DNA of 34,817 nucleotides, from contig JACQGX010000364.1 in NCBI GenBank assembly GCA_016199265.1, forward strand, positions 1 to 34,817. The letters run 5' to 3'. The position numbers and the translations under genes were made by a program. A model generated the notes under the pieces. That model was given only the letters and a program-made list of their open reading frames with translations, searched no databases and was not told where the DNA came from. This stretch comes from Chloroflexota bacterium (GTDB taxonomy: Bacteria; Chloroflexota; UBA11872; UBA12225). Within the stretch, counting starts at the first letter, position 1; every line of letters begins with the position of its first letter. Shown here one piece after another: positions 8,683 through 15,574 of the stretch.

Positions 8683-8739
8683 GTTACGAGTTACCGTGTC
8701 GCCGAGTCACGCCGAGGCGTGGAGGAGCATTGAGAAGCC

Positions 8740-9864
8740 ATGAGGGTTCCGCTACCAGGTAAGACGAAGGGGATGTTGCTGCCGCTACCGGCGGCTCAGC
8801 GACTGGGGCCGTCGATCGCCTCTCCGGCGTCGTCGCCGGCCTCGTTGCGAGCGGCGCCGTCGACCGCGGCACGTACGCCGACGCCGACGGCACGATCGGC
8901 CGCGCCGGTACCCGATGCGGTCGAAGGCACGCGCAACCGTGTCGTCGGCGTCGCCCAGCGACGCCTACCGCGCCCGATGCCGAAGCCGCGCGTGCGCCAG
9001 GAGATCGTCATCCGGCCGGCGGGGGAAGCCGACGCTGCCGGCTGCCTGGCGGTGAATACTAGCTACACGTCGAGTCACATCTGGCAGCTCGACACGCGCC
9101 ACGAGGGGGACGAGCTGCGGATCGCGTTCCGTGTCGTGCGCCTACCGCGCGAGCTCACGCAGATTGCCGGCCACGGGCTACCGCCGCTGCGCAACGGCGT
9201 GCCGCGTCGCGGCGTGCTCTGGCTCGTTGCCGAAGAGGTAGAGCTGCGCGACGAACCGGAGCTCACAGACGCCGGCCACGGGGACGCTCCTACCGGCGCT
9301 GCCGGCGCCGGCTATCGCGACGGACGCTGGCTCGCCCAGCCGGCAGCCACCACTTCGATGGCGTGGAACCACACCGTACGGCGCTCCGGTGGCGCTTCGG
9401 CCATTCAGCTCGGCCTGCCGTCACAGCCGGCGCATGCAGCGCACCCGGGCTACCCGGCCCAGACGGGTGGTACCGATGGGAGCCCAAACACAATGGGCAG
9501 CAGCCTTGCCGGCGGAGTACGCGAAGCTGACCTCGACCAGCACACGGCACCGGCGGACGCGCCGGCCGGCCGGATTATCGGCTACGTTACGGTAGCGACG
9601 GCGCGCGGCGACGAGACCGCGTACCTACGCGCGCTGATCGTCGATCAGGCGTACCGCCGCCGCGGCATCGGCGGTCGCCTGCTGGCCGAAGCGCGGCGCT
9701 GGGCCGCCGGCCAGGGCGCGGTACGCCTCACGACCGACGTCGCCGCCCGCAACTACCCGGCGCTGCGGCTGCTGCAAAAGGCGGGCTTCACCTTCTGCGG
9801 CTACAACGACCGCTGCTACACCAACTACGAGGTCGCGCTGTTCTTTTCCGCACCGCTGCGGTGA
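8740..9864 (+). CDS. GNAT-family N-acetyltransferase with large low-complexity insert
   Basis: EIVIRPAGEADAAGCLAVNTSYTSSHIWQLDTRHEGDELRIAFR ... GRIIGYVTVATARGDETAYLRALIVDQAYRRRGIGGRLLAEARRWAAGQGAVRLTTDVAARNYPALRLLQKAGFTFCGYND. Confidence 0.82.
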   Translation: MRVPLPGKTKGMLLPLPAAQRLGPSIASPASSPASLRAAPSTAARTPTPTARSAAPVPDAVEGTRNRVVGVAQRRLPRPMPKPRVRQEIVIRPAGEADAAGCLAVNTSYTSSHIWQLDTRHEGDELRIAFRVVRLPRELTQIAGHGLPPLRNGVPRRGVLWLVAEEVELRDEPELTDAGHGDAPTGAAGAGYRDGRWLAQPAATTSMAWNHTVRRSGGASAIQLGLPSQPAHAAHPGYPAQTGGTDGSPNTMGSSLAGGVREADLDQHTAPADAPAGRIIGYVTVATARGDETAYLRALIVDQAYRRRGIGGRLLAEARRWAAGQGAVRLTTDVAARNYPALRLLQKAGFTFCGYNDRCYTNYEVALFFSAPLR

Positions 9865-9865
9865 G

Positions 9866-9997
9866 GCGTGACGAAGAACGATGAACGACGACCGACGACC
9901 GATCCTTCGACAAGCTCAGGATGAGCGGGAAGTCGACCGCTCCGCTCGTTCTGAGCTTGTCGAAGGACAACCGGCGCCCCTTCGTCCGTCGTCGACT
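9866..9997. repeat. Inverted heptad arrays (GACGACC class) flanking palindromic element
   Basis: GCGTGAC GAAGAAC GATGAAC GACGACC GACGACC GATCCTT (9866-9907) immediately after the stop; ccccTTCGTCCGTCGTCGACTCGG on the other side (about 9977-10000). Confidence 0.7.
9903..9967. repeat. Dispersed palindromic element, copy 2
   Basis: TCCTTCGACAAGCTCAGGATGAGCGG (9903-9928) / CCGCTCGTTCTGAGCTTGTCGAAGGA (9942-9967): 26-nt arms, two mismatches, 13-nt loop. Confidence 0.88.
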
Positions 9998-10002
9998 CGG
10001 TA

Positions 10003-10031
10003 CACTCAGCGAGTCAACATCTCGCTGAGTG
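10003..10031 (+). promoter_or_regulatory. Perfect 11-bp dyad immediately upstream of hom start
   Basis: CACTCAGCGAG-tcaacat-CTCGCTGAGTG, ends 4 nt before ATG at 10036. Confidence 0.6.
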
Positions 10032-10035
10032 AACA

Positions 10036-11370
10036 ATGAACGTCAACCGCGCGCCGCGTGAGGCGCAACCAATCTACGTTGGGTTATTGGGCTTAGGCGT
10101 CGTCGGTGGCGGCGTCGCCCACCTGCTCTCGCAGAAGTCGGCGGCGCTCACCGCCGAGATCGGCCGGCCGATCGTCGTCAAGAGCGTGCTGGTACGCGAT
10201 CTCGCCAGACGCCGCAGCATTGACGTACCTGCCGGCCAGATTACCACCGATCCCGACGCGATCCTGGACGATCCGTCGATCGAGGTCGTCGTCGAGGTCA
10301 TGGGCGGCATCACGCCGGCGGCCGATTACATCCGCCGCGCGATCCGCAACGGCAAGCACGTGGTCACCGCCAACAAGGAGGTCATGGCGACCCGGGGCGT
10401 CGAGCTACTCCAACTGGCCAAGGAGCACGGCGTCGACGTCTACTACGAGGCGAGCGTCGGCGGCGGCATCCCGCTGATCGGCGTCTTCCGCCAGGACCTC
10501 GTGGCGAACGAGGTCGACCAGATCCACGCAATTATCAACGGCACGACCAACTACATCCTGACGCGCATGGCGCAGGATGCCGTCGACTTTGCGCCTGCGC
10601 TGGCCGAGGCGCAGGCGTTGGGCTACGCCGAGAGCGACCCGACCAACGACGTCGAGGGGATCGACGCCGCATACAAGCTGGCCATCCTGGCGTCACTCGC
10701 GTTTCGCACGCAGGTTTCGCCCGAGCACATCTACCGCGAGGGCATCTCGAAGCTGCGCGCCTCCGACTTCCGCTACGCACGTGAGCTGGGGTACGTCATC
10801 AAGCTCCTGGCCATCGGCCGGCGGTACGCGACCGAAGGCGGCGATGAGATCGAGGTCCGCGTCCACCCGGCGCTGATCCCGGCCGACTTTCTGCTCGCCG
10901 ACGTCAACGGCGTCTTCAACGCCGTCCACGTCCAGGGTGACCTCGTCGGCAACGTGTTGTTCTACGGGCGTGGCGCCGGCGCCCAGCCGACGTCGAGCGC
11001 CGTCGCCGCCGACGTAATCGACGTGGCGCATAACATCAACGCCGGAGTCGCCAACCGCATCCCGTTCCACTACGCCGGACGCCTACTGGTGCGCCCCATC
11101 CACCAGCTCGAAACGCGCTACTACGTACGGCTGTGGGCCGCCGACCAACCCGGCGTGCTGGCGCAGATCGCGCACGTCTTCGGCGATTACCGGATCAGCA
11201 TCGCCTCGTGCATCCAGAAAGAAACCGATCTCTCGGCAGGTGCCGCCGAGCTCGTGATCGTGACGCACCCGGCACGCGAAGCCGACATGCAGACCGCGCT
11301 ACGCGAACTCGCCTCGCTTGGCTGCGTCCGCGAGCTGGCGAACATGATCCGCATCGAGACGGTAAGTTGA
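10036..11370 (+). CDS. hom: Homoserine dehydrogenase with C-terminal ACT domain
   Basis: 444 aa: VGLLGLGVVGGGVAHLL, VTANKEVMA, YYEASVGGGIPLIGVFRQDL, INGTTNYILTRM, LAEAQALGYAESDPTNDVEGIDAAYKLAILASLAF; C-terminal DQPGVLAQIAHVFGDYRISIASCIQKE ACT-like. Confidence 0.95.
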   Translation: MNVNRAPREAQPIYVGLLGLGVVGGGVAHLLSQKSAALTAEIGRPIVVKSVLVRDLARRRSIDVPAGQITTDPDAILDDPSIEVVVEVMGGITPAADYIRRAIRNGKHVVTANKEVMATRGVELLQLAKEHGVDVYYEASVGGGIPLIGVFRQDLVANEVDQIHAIINGTTNYILTRMAQDAVDFAPALAEAQALGYAESDPTNDVEGIDAAYKLAILASLAFRTQVSPEHIYREGISKLRASDFRYARELGYVIKLLAIGRRYATEGGDEIEVRVHPALIPADFLLADVNGVFNAVHVQGDLVGNVLFYGRGAGAQPTSSAVAADVIDVAHNINAGVANRIPFHYAGRLLVRPIHQLETRYYVRLWAADQPGVLAQIAHVFGDYRISIASCIQKETDLSAGAAELVIVTHPAREADMQTALRELASLGCVRELANMIRIETVS

Positions 11371-11401
11371 GACGAAGGACGACAGCCGTCGTCCTTCGTC
11401 T
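11370..11401. terminator. Bidirectional hairpin between convergent genes
   Basis: AGACGAAGGACGAC-agcc-GTCGTCCTTCGTCT: perfect 14-bp stem, 4-nt loop, starting at the last base of the hom stop codon and ending just before the stop of the convergent gene. No U-run, so rho-independent function is unproven. Confidence 0.55.
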
Positions 11402-11403
11402 GG

Positions 11404-11763
11404 CTACCGGATACCGAACCCGACCGTCTTCGTCTCCTGCTCGGCGGATGCTTTGACCACTTCCTCGATGCTTTGATAGATCGTCTTGAAATCGACGGCG
11501 ATCTGATCGGCGGTCCGCGTGTCGTGCTGGTTCGCCGGTGGGATTTCGGCGGTGAGGTGTGGCTGCTCGCCGGCAACGGTCGATGCGCCCGTCTCCGTCG
11601 CGGCGGCCCCGCCGTCCTGCCCGGGCAGCCTGGTCTGCGTGCCTTCGGCGGTCGCGCCGGCTATCGTGTGCGCCGCCCCGGCGATGGGCCCGCGCGCCCC
11701 CGACAGCCGCGTGGCCGCCTCGATCATGGCGATAATTACCGAGTCATTGAGCGTTCTTGCCAT
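11404..11763 (-). CDS. Hypothetical protein
   Basis: MARTLNDSVIIAMIEAATRLSGARGPIAGAAHTIAG...DQIAVDFKTIYQSIEEVVKASAEQETKTVGFGIR; convergent with hom. Confidence 0.5.
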   Translation of the reverse strand: MARTLNDSVIIAMIEAATRLSGARGPIAGAAHTIAGATAEGTQTRLPGQDGGAAATETGASTVAGEQPHLTAEIPPANQHDTRTADQIAVDFKTIYQSIEEVVKASAEQETKTVGFGIR

Positions 11764-11853
11764 TCTGTCCTCGTCGTCCAATTTTCGTGCCGGCGCTTTC
11801 GCCGGCGCAGGTAGTCCATCCTTTGAATTCTAAACCCCCGCCGGATCTCGGAG

Positions 11854-11947
11854 TTCCTAGTTCCTAGTTCCTGGTTCCTGGTTCCTGGTTCCTGGTTCCT
11901 GGTTCCCGCCCTCAACCAGGAACGAGAAACTCGGAACTAGGAACTCC
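11854..11947. repeat. Inverted pair of TTCCTRG heptad arrays
   Basis: TTCCTAG x2, TTCCTGG x5, TTCCCGC (11854-11909); right arm CCAGGAA CGAGAAA CTCGGAA CTAGGAA CTCC (11916-11947). GGAGTTCCTAG/CTAGGAACTCC termini complementary; ends at the stop of the next (minus) gene. Confidence 0.92.
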
Positions 11948-12907
11948 TCAGAACCCGGCCCGCTTGTCACACACATTCATCAGCGGCTCGCCGGCAAGGA
12001 AGCGGCGGATGTTCTCGCGCAGGATCTGCTGGCCTCGCTCGACCGTCTGCCGCGACGCGCCCGAGCTGTGCGGCGAAATGATGACGTTGGGCAGCTCCCA
12101 CAGCGGGTGATGTGCCGGCAGCGGCTCCGGCTCGGTGGCGTCGAGCCCGGCGCCGGCCAGCCGACCGTTGGCCAGCGCATCGGCCAGCGCGTCCTGGTCG
12201 ACGATGCCGCCGCGCGACATGACGAAGAGGTACGCCTCCGGCTTCATCAACCGCAGCTCGCGCTCGCCGATCAGCCCGCGCGTCTGCGCGGTGATGGGAA
12301 TGGCGATCGCCAGGAAGTCGGCGCTGCGCAGCAGGTCGTCGAGCCGCTCGAGCGGCCACACTTCGGAGACACCGGGCGCCTGCGCCGCGAGGTTGACGTC
12401 GACCGCACGGATGTTCATGCCAAATCCCAGACCGCGCTGGGCGATCTCCGAGCCGATCTTCCCCAGCCCCACGATGCCGAGCACGCTCCCGCTCAGCTCC
12501 TGCACCCCTCGCGAACGGGTGGCGCGGTCCCAGCGCTTGATCTTCTTGTCCTCGAGCAGCGCCGGAATGTTGCGCGTAAAGGCGAGCATTAACGCAAAGC
12601 AGTGGTCGGCGATCGTCGCCGCGTGCGCACCGCGTGCGTTCGTCAGCGTCACGTGGTCCATCTCGATTAGCTCCGGCACCGAGCGGATGCGCTCGATTCC
12701 CGCGCTGGTGCAATGTACCCACCGCAGTCTGGCGGCCACGGGGAGAGCCTCTCGGGACGGCCATGAGATGATCGCGTCGGCATCGGGCAGCTCGCGCAAC
12801 TGCGCCTCCAGCGCCGGCGCGGCGACGAAAGTGGCGCCGGGAAACTCCGCACGCAACGCCTTCAGGCGCTCCTCCCCAACGTTCGTGGCAACGACAATCT
12901 TCGGCAT
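11948..12907 (-). CDS. D-2-hydroxyacid dehydrogenase (NAD-dependent)
   Basis: 319 aa: LSGSVLGIVGLGKIGSEIAQRGLGFGMNIRAVDVN; EAYLFVMSRGGIVDQDALADALANGRLAGAGLDATEPEPLPAHHPLWELPNVIISPHSSGAS. Confidence 0.92.
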   Translation of the reverse strand: MPKIVVATNVGEERLKALRAEFPGATFVAAPALEAQLRELPDADAIISWPSREALPVAARLRWVHCTSAGIERIRSVPELIEMDHVTLTNARGAHAATIADHCFALMLAFTRNIPALLEDKKIKRWDRATRSRGVQELSGSVLGIVGLGKIGSEIAQRGLGFGMNIRAVDVNLAAQAPGVSEVWPLERLDDLLRSADFLAIAIPITAQTRGLIGERELRLMKPEAYLFVMSRGGIVDQDALADALANGRLAGAGLDATEPEPLPAHHPLWELPNVIISPHSSGASRQTVERGQQILRENIRRFLAGEPLMNVCDKRAGF

Positions 12908-12952
12908 CGGCTCTCACTCCTCTTCGACCGGTGTGTTGTGGTGCGCAGATGA

Positions 12953-12979
12953 TAGTACGTGAGCGTCCCACACGTACTA
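12953..12979. promoter_or_regulatory. Dyad in divergent promoter region
   Basis: TAGTACGTG-agcgtccca-CACGTACTA, 9-bp perfect arms, between divergent start codons at 12907 and 13025; TACAAT (12978-12983, +) and TACTAT (complement of 12952-12957, -) overlap the arms. Confidence 0.55.
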
Positions 12980-13024
12980 CAATCCATGCGGCTACGGACC
13001 GAGAGGACGGAAACAGAACAACGC

Positions 13025-13804
13025 ATGAGTGATCGATTGGCCGGCAAAGTCGCGTTGGTGACGGGTGGTGGCGGCGGCATCGGCGAGGCAACGGCGCGCC
13101 TGTTCTGGGACGAGGGCGCGCACGTGGCGGTTGTGGACAGCGACGCGTCGGCAGCGCAGCGCGCGGCCGCGGGAATCGACAAGAGCGGCGAGCGCGTGCT
13201 CGCGATCGGCGCCGACCTCACGCAGGAGGTGGGGGCGGCACGCGCGGTACGCGAGACGGTCGAGCGCTTTGGCCGGCTCGACGTGCTGGCCAACGTCGCC
13301 GGCGTGCGAGTCTGGGGCCCAATTACCGAGGCGACCAAGAAATCGTGGGACTTCATCCTCGGCGTGAACCTGCTGGCGGTCGCGCACTGCTCGAAATTCG
13401 CCGTTCCCGAGATGGCGCGCCACGGCGGCGGCAGCATCGTCAACGTCTCCTCGGCCAACGCCATTCAGGGCCGTTCTGGCATGGCGCAGTACGATGCCAC
13501 CAAAGCCGCCGTGCTGGCGCTCACCCGCTCGATGGCGTACGACCACGCCGACCAGGGCATCCGGGTCAACGCACTGTGCCCCGGCCCGACACTGACGATG
13601 TTCCACGTCCGCCGCCGCGCCGCGGCCAAGGGCGTCTCGCTGGAGCAGGCCGAAGCCGAGATGCGCGCCGCCGGCGCACGCGTTCTGCTCAAGCGCCAGG
13701 CCGAGCCGCGCGAGATCGCGTATGGCATCCTGTATCTCGCCTGTGACGAGTCGTCGTACGTGACGGGGACGACATTGATGGTGGACGGTGGACTGAGCGC
13801 GTGA
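13025..13804 (+). CDS. SDR family NAD(P)-dependent oxidoreductase
   Basis: MSDRLAGKVALVTGGGGGIGEATARLFWDEGAHVAVVDSD; NVSSANAIQGRSGMAQYDATKAAVLALTRSMAYDHADQGIRVNALCPGPTLT; SSYVTGTTLMVDGGLSA. Confidence 0.94.
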   Translation: MSDRLAGKVALVTGGGGGIGEATARLFWDEGAHVAVVDSDASAAQRAAAGIDKSGERVLAIGADLTQEVGAARAVRETVERFGRLDVLANVAGVRVWGPITEATKKSWDFILGVNLLAVAHCSKFAVPEMARHGGGSIVNVSSANAIQGRSGMAQYDATKAAVLALTRSMAYDHADQGIRVNALCPGPTLTMFHVRRRAAAKGVSLEQAEAEMRAAGARVLLKRQAEPREIAYGILYLACDESSYVTGTTLMVDGGLSA

Positions 13805-13910
13805 AGCGTGAAGCGTGAAACGTGAAGCGGCGCACATCTGTGGATGGGGCCACGTTGCAGCACGAGGCGGCCCCGAACTTCACGTTTCACGCTTCACGCT
13901 TCACGCTTCA
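13801..13910. repeat. Inverted pair of GTGAAGC / TTCACGC heptad arrays
   Basis: GTGAAGC GTGAAGC GTGAAAC GTGAAGC (13801-13828, contains the SDR stop TGA); TTCACGT TTCACGC x3 TTCA (13879-13910). Confidence 0.92.
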
Positions 13911-13954
13911 GAGCACCAACGATAGTACGGTGATAAAACGAGGAAGGACAACCC

Positions 13955-15337
13955 ATGCCCAAGATCGCACTAATTGGCGCCGGAAGCGTCGTGTTCGCCC
14001 GGCGGTTGACGACCGACATTCTGACGTGGCCCGACCTGGCCGACGGAACCATTGCCCTGATGGACATCGACCCTTCCGGTCTGGAAATGATGAGCGCCTA
14101 CGCGCGGCGGCTGGTCGCCGAGCAGAAGCTGCCGACCAGGATCCTGGTTACGCAGGACCGAGAGGCGGCGATCGACGGCGCCGACTTCGTCATCACGAGC
14201 ATCGACGTCGGCGGGCGGGAGCTGCGCCAGCGCGACATCGAGATCCCGGCGCAGTACGGTGTCCACCAGACGGTGGCCGACACGATTGGCCCCGGCGGCG
14301 TCTTCCGCGCGCTGCGTACGACCCCCGTCCTGATCGACGTTGCGCGCGACATGGAGCGGCTGTGCCCGCAGGCGCTGCTGCTCAACTACGCCAACCCCAT
14401 GAACATCAACATGTGGGCGATCGCCGCTTCGACCAACGTACAGTGCGTCGGACTCTGCCACAGCGTGCAGGGAACGGCCGGCCAGCTCGCGCGCTACCTC
14501 GGGCTGGTCCACGAGGACCTGGCGTACTGGGTGGCCGGGATCAACCACCAGGCGTGGTTCCTCGAGCTGCGGCGCGGCACCTACCGGGGCGAGGACCTCT
14601 ACCCGCTGCTGCGCGAGAAGGTCGACGATCCCGAAGTCTACGACCGCGACCGCGTGCGCTTCGAGGTAATGCGCCACTTCGGCTACTTCGTGACCGAGTC
14701 GAGCCGCCACATGTCGGAGTACACGCCGTGGTTCCGGCGCACCGAGGCGCTGCGGGAGCGGTTCGCGCCGCCACCACCGGCCTGGATGCGTCAGACGCAG
14801 GCGGCTGCCACCGGGCAGGCGGCCGGTGGCGCGGCCGCGGCGGCGGCCGGCGCACCGGCGGCGGGCACGGCGATGCCCGGCGGTGGCCTGGCCCGACGCG
14901 TCGCCTACTACGACCGCATGCGCGAGCAGCTCGACGGCACCGAGCCGCTGCCGTTCGAACGGACCCACGAGTACTGCTCGCACATCCTGCACGCGGTCGA
15001 GACGAACACCCCGTACCGCTTCAACGGCAACGTCCCGAATGCGGGGCTGATCACCAACCTCCCACCCGGCTGCAACGTGGAGGTGCCGATCCTGGCCGAC
15101 AACACCGGGCTGCGGCCGTGCCACGTCGGCGAGCTGCCGGCGGCGTGCGCCTCGATCAACCGCACCAACGTCAACGTCCAGGAGCTGGCGGTCAAGGCGA
15201 TCCTCGAGCAGAACCGTGAGCTCGTCTACCAGGCGATCGCCCTCGACCCGCTAACGACGACGCAGTGCAGCCTCGACGACGTGCGGCGCATGACCGACGA
15301 ACTGTTCGAGGCCTCGGCCGCGCACCTCCGCTTCTGA
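13955..15337 (+). CDS. Glycoside hydrolase family 4 (alpha-glucosidase/alpha-galactosidase type)
   Basis: 460 aa: MPKIALIGAGSVVFARRLTTDILTWPDL, NYANPMNINMWAIAASTNVQCVGLCHSVQGTAGQLARYLG, WVAGINHQAWFLEL, PYRFNGNVPNAGLITNLPPGCNVEVPILADNTGLRPCHVGELPAACASINRTNVNVQELAVKA. Confidence 0.92.
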   Translation: MPKIALIGAGSVVFARRLTTDILTWPDLADGTIALMDIDPSGLEMMSAYARRLVAEQKLPTRILVTQDREAAIDGADFVITSIDVGGRELRQRDIEIPAQYGVHQTVADTIGPGGVFRALRTTPVLIDVARDMERLCPQALLLNYANPMNINMWAIAASTNVQCVGLCHSVQGTAGQLARYLGLVHEDLAYWVAGINHQAWFLELRRGTYRGEDLYPLLREKVDDPEVYDRDRVRFEVMRHFGYFVTESSRHMSEYTPWFRRTEALRERFAPPPPAWMRQTQAAATGQAAGGAAAAAAGAPAAGTAMPGGGLARRVAYYDRMREQLDGTEPLPFERTHEYCSHILHAVETNTPYRFNGNVPNAGLITNLPPGCNVEVPILADNTGLRPCHVGELPAACASINRTNVNVQELAVKAILEQNRELVYQAIALDPLTTTQCSLDDVRRMTDELFEASAAHLRF

Positions 15338-15521
15338 GGCGAGTCACCGCGTATCTTTTTGATACGCACTCGAAGTCGAATTGGAGCCGAACCGACGCCG
15401 GACACTTACCTAGTTGCCAACAACGTGTAACACGCGCGCCTCCCGATCTGCACTACACTTCGAAGCATCGGCCAGCATCGTCCTGCTACGGTGGTGCGAC
15501 ACCTGGAGCAGTCCGGACACC

Positions 15522-15549
15522 ACGGCAGACGGCAGACGGCAGACGGCAG
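15522..15549. repeat. Heptad tandem repeat (ACGGCAG)4
   Basis: Four perfect consecutive ACGGCAG units upstream of the AarF-like gene. Confidence 0.85.
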
Positions 15550-15574
15550 CGGTAGGAAGAAAGGAGGCGCGACC

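Noticed and set aside
9788-10036. ORF with FDKLRTSGAVDFPLILSLSKD
   Set aside because: Signature peptide of the CTTCGACAAGCTCAGG palindromic element, not a protein; same for 3628..4281 (-) and 3657..3884 (-).
11854-11947. Possible CRISPR array
   Set aside because: Units are 7 bp with no spacers; tandem repeat, not repeat-spacer.
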